DNA from: Rhodobacter aestuarii
Lineage (GTDB): Bacteria; Pseudomonadota; Alphaproteobacteria; Rhodobacterales; Rhodobacteraceae
Direction: 5' to 3'
DNA length: 64,000 nt
Assembly (NCBI RefSeq): GCF_900156655.1
Contig: NZ_FTOG01000008.1
Location: 1 to 64,000, forward strand
The notes below the pieces were generated by a model. That model saw only the letters and a program-made list of their open reading frames with translations. It did no database searches and was not told the DNA's origin. Below, one piece after another: positions 1 to 8,635 of the stretch. The position numbers and the translations under genes were made by a program. The first letter of the stretch is position 1, and each line of letters begins with the position of its first letter.

Positions 1-1
1 G

Positions 2-88
2 AACCGGGAGTTGCGCCAAGCGAACGAGATCCTTCGCAAGGCCAGCGCGTATTTTGCGATGGCGGAGCTCGACCGCCGGTCGAAGTGA
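2..88 (+). CDS. IS3 transposase OrfA, C-terminal end (partial)
   Basis: The open frame enters from the left edge and gives NRELRQANEILRKASAYFAM, then a short charged tail and TGA at 86-88. The LRxANEILRKASAYFA stretch is the usual leucine-zipper end of IS3-family OrfA (a HTH_Tnp_1-type protein that binds the terminal repeats). The orfB frame is -1 relative to it and overlaps the stop, as expected for IS3 elements that make an OrfAB fusion by frameshifting. No clear A-rich slippery heptamer is visible in the bases present, so TGATG re-initiation is another way orfB could be made. Confidence 0.85.
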   Translation, partial: NRELRQANEILRKASAYFAMAELDRRSK

Positions 89-993
89 TGGTGGGTTTCA
101 TCGATGCGCATCGGAATGCGCACGGGGTCGAGCCGATCTGCGAGATGCTGCCGATCGCCCCGTCCACCTATTACGCTCATCTGGCGAAGCGTTCCGATCC
201 GGCGCGTCTGTCGGATCGCGCCAAGCGCGACGAGGCGCTTCGGCCCGAGATCCAGCGTGTTTTCGATGCCAACTGGCAGGTCTACGGCGCACGCAAGATC
301 TGGCGGCAGCTGCGCCGGGAGGGTTTCGATGTCGCCCGATGCACGGTGGCAAGGCTGATGAAGAGCATGGGTATTCAAGGCATTATTCGGGGCAAGCCGC
401 ACAAGACGACCATCCCGGACAAGAAACAACCGTGTCCACTGGACAAGGTGAACCGCCAGTTCCGCGTGCCTGCGCCGAACATGCTATGGGTCAGCGATTT
501 CACCTATGTTGCCACATGGAAAGGGTTCGCCTATGTCGCCTTCGTTATCGATGCCTATGCCCGCAAGATCGTTGGTTGGCGTGTCAGCACCTCGGCGCAT
601 GCCGGGTTCGTTCTCGATGCTCTGGAACAGGCTGTTCACGAGCGGCGGCCGACAAAGGCGATGGGGCTTGTTCATCACTCCGACCGCGGCAGCCAATACC
701 TTTCGATCAAATACACAGAGCGGTTGGGAGAAGCTGGCATCGAGCCCTCTGTGGGCAGCGTCGGAGACAGTTACGACAATGCCTTGGCCGAGACGATCAA
801 CGGTTTGTTCAAAGCCGAGGTCATTCACCGCCGCGGCCCTTGGCGCAACTTCGAAGCCGTGGAATACGCAACGCTCGAATGGGTGGATTGGTTCAACAAC
901 CGTCGCCTGCTTGAACCAATTGGGAACATCCCGCCGGCAGAAGCAGAGGCCAATTTCTACGAAGCTCTGGAAGCTGAAGCCATGGCCGCGTAA
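85..993 (+). CDS. IS3-family transposase OrfB (DDE integrase)
   Basis: 302 residues from GTG at 85, with ATG at 88 as an equally good start. The N-terminal HTH_21-like region (to about residue 115, including the VYGARKIWRQL motif) is followed by an rve integrase core. The DDE triad is seen as D138 (WVSDFTY), D200 (HHSDRGSQY) and E236 (ALAETING), with the normal 35 residues between the second D and E. Length and motifs match an intact IS3 OrfB. It would join strands during transposition, most likely as an OrfAB fusion. Nothing in the frame is broken. Confidence 0.93.
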   Translation: MMVGFIDAHRNAHGVEPICEMLPIAPSTYYAHLAKRSDPARLSDRAKRDEALRPEIQRVFDANWQVYGARKIWRQLRREGFDVARCTVARLMKSMGIQGIIRGKPHKTTIPDKKQPCPLDKVNRQFRVPAPNMLWVSDFTYVATWKGFAYVAFVIDAYARKIVGWRVSTSAHAGFVLDALEQAVHERRPTKAMGLVHHSDRGSQYLSIKYTERLGEAGIEPSVGSVGDSYDNALAETINGLFKAEVIHRRGPWRNFEAVEYATLEWVDWFNNRRLLEPIGNIPPAEAEANFYEALEAEAMAA

Positions 994-1005
994 CTAACCC
1001 AAATA

Positions 1006-1032
1006 AGCCTCCGGCAAACCCGGGGCGGTTCA
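1006..1032 (-). repeat. Right terminal inverted repeat of the IS3 element
   Basis: Read on the minus strand the stretch begins TGAACCGCCCCGGGTTTGCC, which has the TG tip and GC-rich body usual for IS3-family ends. It starts 13 bases after the orfB stop. The partner repeat is outside the window, so the exact boundary is inferred from this tip alone. Confidence 0.7.
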
Positions 1033-1498
1033 GAAGGTCAGATCTCCATTATAGCAACGATCTAGGGAACTGCACCATAAGCAAACGCTTGCGCTCGACA
1101 GCAAACTTGATCGCCCAGGTTCTGGGAGCTTGAAGAAGAATCCGTAGTACGCTGCTCCGGTAGGCATAAGTGCCAGCACGGCTCAGCTTCTAGCTTTGGC
1201 AACATGGACTAGCCTTGAGCCACACCTACCCAAGCCAGAGTTAGATGTGTGTTCCCTTTCGCAAACGCCTCTGACATCGAAGTGTTCAGGTGGGGCGTCA
1301 GGAAAAACACGAAATTTCTGGTAGTTACAAGCTATTCACCAAATCGGCGCAGTCATGAGGTCTGGAGAATATCGGCCCTGAGAGAGCGCTTGCGAGCCTC
1401 CTGGCGCGGGAGCCGGTGCTCTGCCCCGCCCGCATAACCCTCGAAAACAACGGAAAAATCCGGCCGCAGCCGGATCGGGAGAACGCTTTCGTCAGGGC
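1033..1498. other. Region without a recognisable gene between IS and integrative element
   Basis: About 470 bases lie between the IS end and the left att copy. The longest open frames (for example 1249-1437 plus) are short and show no family motif. The sequence is less GC-rich than the core genes in its first half and contains no tRNA. Probably intergenic or decayed sequence. Confidence 0.5.
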
Positions 1499-1515
1499 AA
1501 GTGGCGGACGGGAAG
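1499..1515 (+). repeat. att site, tRNA-distal copy (17 bp)
   Basis: Identical over 17 bases to 8636-8652, the 3' end of tRNA-Ser; identity stops immediately outside on both sides. It lies 138 bases before the integrase start and marks the left limit of the element. Confidence 0.8.
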
Positions 1516-1653
1516 CCCGCCATGAAGGAGGTGCGAGGCTTCGCGGCTTGTCGCATTTAGTGTTTCCAGGCCAATGCCTTATCGGTTTTCCTGTCGCAAG
1601 CTGTTGCAATGAATCGCGACCATGCGTAGATTTTATGGAGGGTAAGAGTATGG

Positions 1654-2952
1654 GTGCGCGATATGCCGAAGATTGCCAAGGAACTTTCCCCCCTCGAAGT
1701 TAAGAACCTGCGCCACACCGGCAACGGGCAAAACGCTGTTTTTGCGGTGGGGGGCGTTGCTGGCCTTATGCTCCAGATCACCCGCAACGGTGGCCGCACA
1801 TGGCTGTTGCGCGTCAAGGTGGGGGCGAAGCGGCGCGAGATTGGCTTGGGCGGTTTCCCCGATGTGACGCTGGCACAGGCACGCGAGCGCGCGCGGGAGG
1901 TGAAGGACCAAATCCGGCGCGGTATCGACCCGGTGGAAGAACGCAAAGCCGCGCGGGCATCGCTGATTGCGGCGCAGCGGCGGGGGCTTTTGTTTCAAGA
2001 CGCGGTTGATCGTTGCCTTGCCTCTAAGCTGGATGGCTTCAAGAACGCTAAACACCGCGATCAGTGGCGCAACACGCTGGACAGTTACGCCGTGCCGGTG
2101 CTGGGCGGGATGATGGTGGACCAGATCACGGTGCAAGACGTGCTGCGCGTTCTGCAACCCATCTGGCAAGCCAAAACGGAAACCGCATCGCGGCTGCGCG
2201 GGCGTATCGAGGCGGTGTTGAGTTGGGCCACGGTGGCGGGGCATCGCACGGGCGACAACCCGGCGCGGTGGGCGGGCAATCTGAAAGAACTTTTGCCGCC
2301 GCCCGACAAGGTGGCCGAAAAGGGAAATCAACCGGCGCTTTCGCTGGATGATGTGCCCCGCTGGATGGCCGAATTGCGCAAGCGAGAAGGCTTTGGGGCG
2401 CGGGCGCTCGAATTTGCCGCGCTGACCGCTGCCCGGTCGGGTGAGGTGCGGGGCGCGACATGGGAGGAAATCGACCTAGAGCGCGCGCTGTGGGTGATCC
2501 CTGCCGAGCGCATGAAGATGAAGCGGGAACACCGCGTTCCGCTGGCCCCCGCCGCTGTGGCGTTGCTGGAGGCCCTTCCGCGCCTTGAAGGCTGCGCGCT
2601 TGTGTTCCCCTCAACCAAGGGCAAGCCGCTTAGTGACATGACCTTGAGCGCGACCATGCGGCGAATGCACGAAAGCGAAGTTGCCGCGCAGCGCCCCGGC
2701 TTCCTTGATCCCCGCAACAAGCGCCCCGCTGTGCCGCATGGGCTGCGCTCGACCTTCCGCGATTGGGTGGCCGAGGCGACAAGCTATCCCGGCGAAATGG
2801 CTGAGGTTGCGCTGGCACACCGCATCAGCAACGCGGTGGAGGCGGCGTATCGTCGGGGCGATATGATCGAAAAACGCCGCCGCATGATGCACGATTGGGC
2901 CGAGGCGCTGGGCGGCAAGCGCAAGGGCGGTAAAGTGGTGAGGCTGAGCTAA
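1654..2952 (+). CDS. P4-type tyrosine-recombinase integrase
   Basis: 432 residues, the usual size for P4-type integrases. An N-terminal DUF4102-like arm-binding region (about 10-95, with RTWLLRVKVGAKRREIGLGGF) precedes a core-binding domain and a C-terminal catalytic domain. The tyrosine-recombinase signature is complete: R261 (TAARSGE), H362-x-x-R365 (HGLR), H389 (LAHR) and nucleophile Y399. The GTG at 1654 is chosen because a GGAGG lies 12 bases upstream; ATG at 1663 is an alternative. It most likely inserts and excises the surrounding element at the tRNA-Ser 3' end. The next gene starts one base after its stop, suggesting co-transcription. Confidence 0.95.
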   Translation: MRDMPKIAKELSPLEVKNLRHTGNGQNAVFAVGGVAGLMLQITRNGGRTWLLRVKVGAKRREIGLGGFPDVTLAQARERAREVKDQIRRGIDPVEERKAARASLIAAQRRGLLFQDAVDRCLASKLDGFKNAKHRDQWRNTLDSYAVPVLGGMMVDQITVQDVLRVLQPIWQAKTETASRLRGRIEAVLSWATVAGHRTGDNPARWAGNLKELLPPPDKVAEKGNQPALSLDDVPRWMAELRKREGFGARALEFAALTAARSGEVRGATWEEIDLERALWVIPAERMKMKREHRVPLAPAAVALLEALPRLEGCALVFPSTKGKPLSDMTLSATMRRMHESEVAAQRPGFLDPRNKRPAVPHGLRSTFRDWVAEATSYPGEMAEVALAHRISNAVEAAYRRGDMIEKRRRMMHDWAEALGGKRKGGKVVRLS

Positions 2953-2953
2953 A

Positions 2954-3640
2954 ATGTTTGCGCCTAAAGGATGGATTTCCCTACGAGAGGTCTATGAATA
3001 CTTCGTATCGGCATATTCACAAAAAGATAAAATCGGCGACTTTCCATTCACGGGCGACGAGTGCTTTCAATTGACATGGTTCTTCGCGTTTGAGGCCGAA
3101 GAAGTCGCAGTTTGCACAGCCGATGGAAACGCCCTGCCAGTTTCTAGAAGCTTAGTCACAACCGAAAATTATTTCGATCACGAAAACGAACACATTGATC
3201 TGCATCTTGGAACCGTTGGCAGTGGCAGCATAAGAGGTTTGGAGGTGTTCCCCGGAAATTATTCCGTCTTGACCGAATATCTTAAGACGACCTACGGGCC
3301 ATTTCTTGATCTTCCAGTGATTTTTCGTAGGTCTGATTTTTTGGATTACCTTGATGATCTAGAGGCTGATCATAACAGCAGTGATCAGCATGAAAATTCT
3401 TTGCCTGAAATTGATCAAATTGATCTTTCACCTAGAGCGACTTGCGAAAAAATATTGAAGGCTTGGAGAAACGGCGAGGCAGCAACACGGGAAACGATCA
3501 GAGCTTTAGTTGCTCCCAATCATTCGGTGCGAAAGTTTCAACTTGCGTGGGAGCTTGCTCGTGAGCAAGCGCCCGAAATCTCTAGGCCGGGCAGGAAAAA
3601 ACAGAAAACCCAACGCCAATGTATCGAAACGGAAACTTAA
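2954..3640 (+). CDS. Hypothetical protein of the integrative element
   Basis: 228 residues, no family recognised. The protein is acidic and rich in aromatic residues to about residue 165, without signal peptide or membrane segment, and ends in a basic Lys/Arg tail. Its base composition is clearly AT-richer than the core genes, a sign of different ancestry from its neighbours and of transfer. It starts right behind the integrase stop, so it is probably co-transcribed with it. The region around residues 165-200 (RATCEKILKAWRNGEAATRE) looks helical and could be a small recognition or binding domain, but no function is claimed. Confidence 0.7.
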   Translation: MFAPKGWISLREVYEYFVSAYSQKDKIGDFPFTGDECFQLTWFFAFEAEEVAVCTADGNALPVSRSLVTTENYFDHENEHIDLHLGTVGSGSIRGLEVFPGNYSVLTEYLKTTYGPFLDLPVIFRRSDFLDYLDDLEADHNSSDQHENSLPEIDQIDLSPRATCEKILKAWRNGEAATRETIRALVAPNHSVRKFQLAWELAREQAPEISRPGRKKQKTQRQCIETET

Positions 3641-3718
3641 TCGCGACACCTATTTAGGCGTATGAACGCCATGCAGACTGCTGCCAATCGCGAAACCTTA
3701 CGATTGGAGCGCATCGCA

Positions 3719-3901
3719 ATGGCTGACACCTATCTTTCCGACCTTCAACTTGCCACCCGCTATGGGGTGCATCGAGCAACCCCTTGGCGCTGGGCGCAAA
3801 CAGGTAAATTCCCGAAGCCGGTGAGTCTCACACCCGGCTGCACCCGTTGGAAGCTCTCCGAAATCGAAGCATGGGAAGCTGCGCGCGCGGGCACGAAGTA
3901 A
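3719..3901 (+). CDS. AlpA-like helix-turn-helix regulator / excisionase
   Basis: 60 residues. ATG at 3719 is preferred over 3662 because GGAG lies 9 bases upstream and because the domain begins here. The motif LSDLQLATRYGVHRATPWRW followed by FPKPVSLTPGCTRWKLSEIEAW is the MerR-like winged HTH of the AlpA family. These proteins activate integrase expression or act as excisionases in P4-like and related islands. Its stop overlaps the next start (TAATG). The position two genes after the integrase fits a role in controlling excision. Confidence 0.82.
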   Translation: MADTYLSDLQLATRYGVHRATPWRWAQTGKFPKPVSLTPGCTRWKLSEIEAWEAARAGTK

Positions 3902-4452
3902 TGGGTCGGCATCGACAAAATGAAAACCGCACCGAGCAATTCGCAAAGTGGATATATCCGCACCGATTGTTACCCGCGTGGAAAAGCCTAACCTTTCCTG
4001 CAAGAGACGCCTACTTTCATTTGGCGGTGCGTTGCTTCGCCGAGACAGCCGAGAAAAGACGAAACGCGACCAACAACAATGGCGCGCTCTATCGCTCGTT
4101 GCGCTCCCTAGCCGACGACATGGGTTGCAGCGTAAAAACGGCAGGCGCGGCGCTAGCAGATTTACAGGCGAAAGGCTGGATCGTCTGCACCAACGAATGG
4201 GAGCGCGGCCTTGATGGAAAAGGAAAGACTGCGACTTTTAGGCTTACCATGATGCCCATGCCGGGGCGCACCGCGACAAAAGAACCGGAACGCTGGAGCC
4301 TAGGGCACGACTATCCTGTTCTTGTTTACGCAAGCTATTTGCCAAAGCCGCGATCAAGACGATTGGAGAACTTGTCGAGAAAACAAAACCCACCCCCCCA
4401 TTCGGGCACAGTGGTGCAACCGAAACGGACACAGTTGAAAGCGATAAAATGA
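3901..4452 (+). CDS. Winged-helix DNA-binding-type protein, possibly replication-related
   Basis: 183 residues from the ATG that overlaps the AlpA-like stop (TAATG), pointing to translational coupling; the longer frame from 3847 would run into that gene. The middle (about residues 60-100, with SLRSLADDMGCSVKTAGAAL then DLQAKGWI) reads as a winged helix-turn-helix. The beginning (P-x-AWKSL-x-FPARDAYFHL) resembles the N-terminal part of small replication or helix-turn-helix proteins found on mobile elements. The C-terminus is basic and proline-rich. A replication or regulatory role is inferred from fold and place only. Confidence 0.65.
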   Translation: MGRHRQNENRTEQFAKWIYPHRLLPAWKSLTFPARDAYFHLAVRCFAETAEKRRNATNNNGALYRSLRSLADDMGCSVKTAGAALADLQAKGWIVCTNEWERGLDGKGKTATFRLTMMPMPGRTATKEPERWSLGHDYPVLVYASYLPKPRSRRLENLSRKQNPPPHSGTVVQPKRTQLKAIK

Positions 4453-4460
4453 CCTGCTGG

Positions 4461-4519
4461 GCCCTAATCGGTCACGGAATTGCATGGCATCAAGCTAGCG
4501 AATGTGCCCTATTCGGTCA
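4461..4519 (+). promoter_or_regulatory. Pair of 14-bp direct repeats upstream of the XRE gene
   Basis: GCCCTAATCGGTCA at 4461-4474 and GCCCTATTCGGTCA at 4506-4519 match at 13 of 14 positions, 45 bases apart start to start. They sit in the 120-base gap before the XRE regulator at 4574. Likely operator half-sites for that regulator or another element protein. Confidence 0.55.
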
Positions 4520-4573
4520 TATATCTAATCGCCATGTGATATGCTCTTGCGGTTCGCAATGTGAGGACGTGCC

Positions 4574-5071
4574 ATGACTGGCCCAGAGTTGGCCGCAATC
4601 CGCAAAACTGCGGGCCTTTCGCAAGCCGAACTGGCCCAACGCGCAGGCATTGGTCGCCATGCGGTGAGCTACTGGGAAAACAGGCCATCCGTTGATCTTC
4701 GCGCATGGGCCATTTCGCGTATGGCAAAGGTGCTCGAACTGCCGAAGCCTCCCGCGCTAGGTTGGCGTTTGCGTTCAACTTGGGAGCGCGATTTGGAAGC
4801 GCAGGTTGAGGCGGCATTCATTGCTCGCGTGATACGCCTTAGGGCGCGCACTGAGGCGGCAGCGGCAAAGCGCAGAGTGATCTGCGAAGCGAAGACGCGC
4901 AAGGGCACCCCGTGCCGCTGCAAGAGTGAACCCGGCAAGCGTCGATGTAAATTTCATGGCGGCAAGAGCACCGGCGCTAAAACTCCCGAGGGGCGTGAGC
5001 GTATCGGTATGGCGCAGAGACAGCGCTGGGCTAAGTGGCGCGCCGAACGATTGAATAACTATCAAGCCTAG
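4574..5071 (+). CDS. XRE-family regulator with C-terminal Cys/His HGGKSTG domain
   Basis: 165 residues. Residues 4-57 form a canonical lambda-repressor-like HTH (LAAIRKTAGLSQAELAQRAG then VSYWE). The C-terminal part (about 100-165) has CEAKTRKGTPCRCK, a further Cys, then KFHGGKSTGAKTPEGRERI, the signature of the HGGxSTG family. The Cys and His spacing suggests a small metal-binding fold. HGGxSTG domains are common on phages and islands but their role is not established. Upstream are tandem repeats; about 230 bases downstream is the restriction-modification gene, so it could act as a controller of that gene, though it is longer than typical C proteins. Confidence 0.8.
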   Translation: MTGPELAAIRKTAGLSQAELAQRAGIGRHAVSYWENRPSVDLRAWAISRMAKVLELPKPPALGWRLRSTWERDLEAQVEAAFIARVIRLRARTEAAAAKRRVICEAKTRKGTPCRCKSEPGKRRCKFHGGKSTGAKTPEGRERIGMAQRQRWAKWRAERLNNYQA

Positions 5072-5298
5072 CCTCGCGGGGTGGGGTGATAGCCAAAATC
5101 AAAAACTACATCCCGGAAACAGAAATGCGAATGTCGGTTTCTGAGACCATTACGCGCGCACGCGGGCAAGGGGTGTTAGGCGTTGCCGGTTAATCTTGGG
5201 TCACACACGAGGAAGATTGACACACTAAGGCGCTGTTTGCCTTGGCACATGTTCTCCCATAAAGTCCGCAAAACACACATTGTCTTTCGATTGAGAAA

Positions 5299-8200
5299 AT
5301 GAACCTTTTCAACCGCAAAACCCTGCTACGGCACATCAAACCCGCCCCTATTCCGGGCGACCATCTCGCCGCGCTGGAAGCTTGGGCGGAAATGATCAGC
5401 TCCGGGCGCATCTACTCCTTGAAGGAAACCGCCCTTCACGGCCAATTCGCGGCCAAGATTATCGAGGGCGTTCTTGGCTACCATGGGCCTGCGGGCGGGG
5501 CCGAATACACCGTCGCCACCGAACAGGCGATCTTGCAGGGCAGTGTTGATCTGGCGCTTGGCCGGTTTGGTGGGGCAAAGCCTGAAATCCTTGCCCCGTT
5601 CGAACTGAAGGGCGCAAAAACCAGAGACCTCGACGCGATCATGCCGGGGCGCAACAAGACCCCGGTTCAACAGGCGTGGGAATACGCCATGAACGCGCGC
5701 GGGGTGAAATGGGTGCTTGTCTCGAACATGATCGAGCTGCGCCTGTATGGCTTTGGTGAGGGCACGAGCGCCTATGAAACCTTCCAGCTCGACCGGCTGA
5801 CCGATCCCACCGAATACGCACGGTTCATGCTGCTTCTGTCTGCCGAAAGCCTGCTTTCTGGCCGCACCCTCGATCTGCTGAAGCAAAGCCGCGCCGAAGA
5901 CCGCGACATTACCGACGCCCTCTATTTTGACTACAAGGCGCTGCGCCTGAAACTGATAAGGGCCGTGCAAGCGGCTGACGCCAGCATCGCGCCACTGGAC
6001 GCAATCGCCACCGCCCAGAAGATCCTCGACCGCGTGCTGTTCATCGCCTTTGCCGAAGATACCGGCCTGCTACCCGACAACACCCTTTCTCAAGCCTTTG
6101 TCACCCGAGACCTCTACAACCCCCGCCCGGTCTGGGAGAACTTCCGGGGCCTGTTCAACGCCATCGACAAGGGCAGCGATGCCCTTAAAATCCCCCGCTA
6201 CAATGGGGGCCTGTTCCGCCCGGATGCCGTTATCGACTCGCTCACGCTGCCCGATGACGTCTGCGAAGGCTTCAAGACCCTGGGCGAATATGACTTCGCG
6301 TCCGAAGTATCCGTCACCGTTCTGGGCCATATCTTCGAACAATCCATCGCTGACGTTGAACGCCTTCAAAAACAGGCGCGCGGCGAAGAGGTCGAAGAAG
6401 AACGGGCCACCGGCACGACCGGGCGGCGCAAGCGTGACGGGGTAGTCTACACCCCGGATTACGTCGCCCGCTTCATCGTGGCGGAAACCCTTGGCGCGCA
6501 CCTCGAAGAAGCCTTCACCGAGATTCTGCGCGCCCATGCCAAAGCCGGGGCCGATCTGTCCGACTATGCTGCGATCCCGTGGCGCAGAAAATCGGCAGAG
6601 CTGGAAGCGTGGCAAGCCTATCGCGACCGGCTGAAGACCCTGCGCATTGTCGATCCCGCCTGCGGATCGGGGGTTTTCCTGATCATGGCCTTTGACTTCC
6701 TGAAGGCCGAACTGTCGCGCGTGAATGACAAGATTGCCGAGCTGCAAGGCAAAGATCAGCACATCCAAGACCTTCTGGACCCCGACAGCGAAATCCTGAC
6801 GAACAACCTGTTCGGGGTAGACGTGAACGTCGAAAGCGTCGAAATCGCCAAGCTGTCGCTCTGGATCAAGACCGCGCGACGCGGCAAGGTGCTCGACAGC
6901 CTCGACGGCAATTTGCGTGTGGGGGATAGCCTGATCGAAGACAGCAACTTCGCCTATCTCGATCACGCTTTCACTTGGGAAACCGCTTTCCCAAGCATCT
7001 TTGCCGAAGGCGGCTTCGACGTGGTTCTGGGCAACCCGCCCTATGTCCGCATGGAATTTCTGAAGACTCTGAAGCCCTACCTCGAAAAGCGGTATGAGGT
7101 GGCCTCCGACCGCGCCGACCTTTACTGCTACTTCTACGAACGCGGCCTGCGCCTGCTGAAACCGGGCGGGCGGCTGGGGTTCATTTCCTCGAACACCTTC
7201 TTCAAGACCGGATCGGGCAAACCACTGCGCGACTACCTGCGGCGCGAAGCGACACTCGAAGGCGTGGTCGATTTTGGCGACCTGCAAATCTTCGAAGGCG
7301 TGACCACCTATCCGGCCATCCTGACCCTGAAACGCGGGGCTGCGCCAAAGGAGCATGAACTGCGCTTCTGGAAGGTGGATGCCCTGCCCGAAACCAACTT
7401 TCAGGCCACTTGGGGGAAGGTCGCAGGACCATATCCGCAAGCCGCCCTCGGGGCCGGGTCATGGGAGCTGGAAAACCCCGCCCTGCGCGCCCTGCGCGAC
7501 AAGATCAGGACGGGCAAGAAAACCCTGAAGGAGGTCTACGGCTCGCCGCTCTACGGCATCAAGACGGGCTTGAACGCAGCTTTTGTGATCGACAGCGCCA
7601 CCAAGGAACGCCTCTGCGCCCAAGACCCACGGTCTGCCGAGCTGCTGAAGCCCTTCCTCGAAGGCAAGGACCTGAAACGCTGGCGGGCCGAACCGCGCGG
7701 CCTTTGGCTTATTTACGTTCCGCAACGCCGCGTCAATATTGACGAATATCCGGCCATCCGGGATTGGCTTTTGCCATTCAAAAAGAAGCTGGAAGGCCGT
7801 GCTACGAAACAGGAATGGTTCGAGCTTCAGCAAGCGCAGGAAGCATATTCGCCCTTCTTCCAACCGCCAAAAATTGCCTATGGTCACTTCCAAGATCAGC
7901 CGATCTACTCAATGGAAACTACTGGGGCCTTCTCAAACAACAAAACCTACTTTGTCCCGAATGGTGGGTGGGATTTGCTTGCCGTCCTAAATTCAAAAGT
8001 GATCTGGTTTGATTTCTGTTCCAGAACGACGGCTGTTCGGGGTGGGTGGCGCGAAGCTACCGCGCAGCATATTGAACCCTTACCTATGCCTACAATAGCT
8101 GCGAGCGCCAAATCAGAACTAGAATGGCTGGCGAAAGCTGCCAGCGAAGCGGCACAGGAACGCTTGACCCTGCAAACCGCCCTAACTCGCCGCATTCCCG

Positions 8201-8484
8201 ATCTCTGCCCACCTGGCCGCGCCCCCAAGCTGACAACGCGGCTTCAGGAATGGTGGACCTTGCCCGACTTCGCCGCCTTCCGGGCCGAGGTGAAGAAGGT
8301 GTTCAAAGCCGATATTCCGCTGGCCGAGCGTTCCGAGTGGGAAGACTGGATCACCCGCGACCGCGCCGAAATCGCCCGTCTGTCCGCCGAGATTGCCAAG
8401 GCCGAAGCTCAGATCGACGCTATCGTCTACACCCTGTTCGATCTGACCCCCGACGAAATCGCGCTGCTCGAAAGCGCGGTGTAG
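5299..8484 (+). CDS. Type IIG restriction-modification enzyme (Eco57I/TaqI-like single protein)
   Basis: 1061 residues. The N-terminus has a PD-(D/E)xK nuclease pattern: D84 (GSVDLAL), E102-L-K104 (FELKG) and Q125. A helical linker leads to an adenine-methyltransferase domain with KRDGVVYTPDYVARFIV, motif I DPACGSG at 452-458 and motif IV NPPY at 579-582. The C-terminal third, starting near YGSPLYGIKTGLN, resembles the TaqI-C target-recognition domain and ends in a coiled helical tail. One polypeptide would thus recognise, methylate and cut DNA. It is the only large cargo of the element. Compared with BREX PglX it has its own nuclease motif and lacks partner genes. Recognition sequence cannot be read from the protein. 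Confidence 0.9.
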   Translation: MNLFNRKTLLRHIKPAPIPGDHLAALEAWAEMISSGRIYSLKETALHGQFAAKIIEGVLGYHGPAGGAEYTVATEQAILQGSVDLALGRFGGAKPEILAPFELKGAKTRDLDAIMPGRNKTPVQQAWEYAMNARGVKWVLVSNMIELRLYGFGEGTSAYETFQLDRLTDPTEYARFMLLLSAESLLSGRTLDLLKQSRAEDRDITDALYFDYKALRLKLIRAVQAADASIAPLDAIATAQKILDRVLFIAFAEDTGLLPDNTLSQAFVTRDLYNPRPVWENFRGLFNAIDKGSDALKIPRYNGGLFRPDAVIDSLTLPDDVCEGFKTLGEYDFASEVSVTVLGHIFEQSIADVERLQKQARGEEVEEERATGTTGRRKRDGVVYTPDYVARFIVAETLGAHLEEAFTEILRAHAKAGADLSDYAAIPWRRKSAELEAWQAYRDRLKTLRIVDPACGSGVFLIMAFDFLKAELSRVNDKIAELQGKDQHIQDLLDPDSEILTNNLFGVDVNVESVEIAKLSLWIKTARRGKVLDSLDGNLRVGDSLIEDSNFAYLDHAFTWETAFPSIFAEGGFDVVLGNPPYVRMEFLKTLKPYLEKRYEVASDRADLYCYFYERGLRLLKPGGRLGFISSNTFFKTGSGKPLRDYLRREATLEGVVDFGDLQIFEGVTTYPAILTLKRGAAPKEHELRFWKVDALPETNFQATWGKVAGPYPQAALGAGSWELENPALRALRDKIRTGKKTLKEVYGSPLYGIKTGLNAAFVIDSATKERLCAQDPRSAELLKPFLEGKDLKRWRAEPRGLWLIYVPQRRVNIDEYPAIRDWLLPFKKKLEGRATKQEWFELQQAQEAYSPFFQPPKIAYGHFQDQPIYSMETTGAFSNNKTYFVPNGGWDLLAVLNSKVIWFDFCSRTTAVRGGWREATAQHIEPLPMPTIAASAKSELEWLAKAASEAAQERLTLQTALTRRIPDLCPPGRAPKLTTRLQEWWTLPDFAAFRAEVKKVFKADIPLAERSEWEDWITRDRAEIARLSAEIAKAEAQIDAIVYTLFDLTPDEIALLESAV

Positions 8485-8635
8485 TGTGCAACGATCTAAG
8501 CCTAGGCCACAGACAAGGTGAATCACAGAGCCGATTGGCCTGAAAATTATCCTTGCACCCAAGCGCAAAATTAAAGGCGGGTGCTTTGGCGGGTATCGTC
8601 AAAAAATTGCGATTTTATCCAATTATTTCAATGCT

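Larger units (their letters stand above)
1..1032 (+). mobile_element. IS3-family insertion sequence, right-hand part (left end outside window)
   Basis: The tail of orfA, all of orfB and a right terminal end are visible. OrfB carries the DDE triad of IS3-family transposases. Just after its stop, the bases up to 1032 read in reverse complement as an end starting TGAACCGCCCCGGG, a typical IS3-family tip. The left terminus and most of orfA lie outside the window, so target duplication and full length cannot be judged. The visible part is intact, so the element may be functional. Confidence 0.85.

Noticed and set aside
1249-1609. Short open frames on both strands before the integrase
   Set aside because: No ribosome site, no motif, and composition like noncoding sequence.
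5299-8484. BREX-type PglX methylase
   Set aside because: No pglZ, brxA, brxB, brxC or brxL genes nearby, and the protein has its own N-terminal nuclease motif as in type IIG enzymes.
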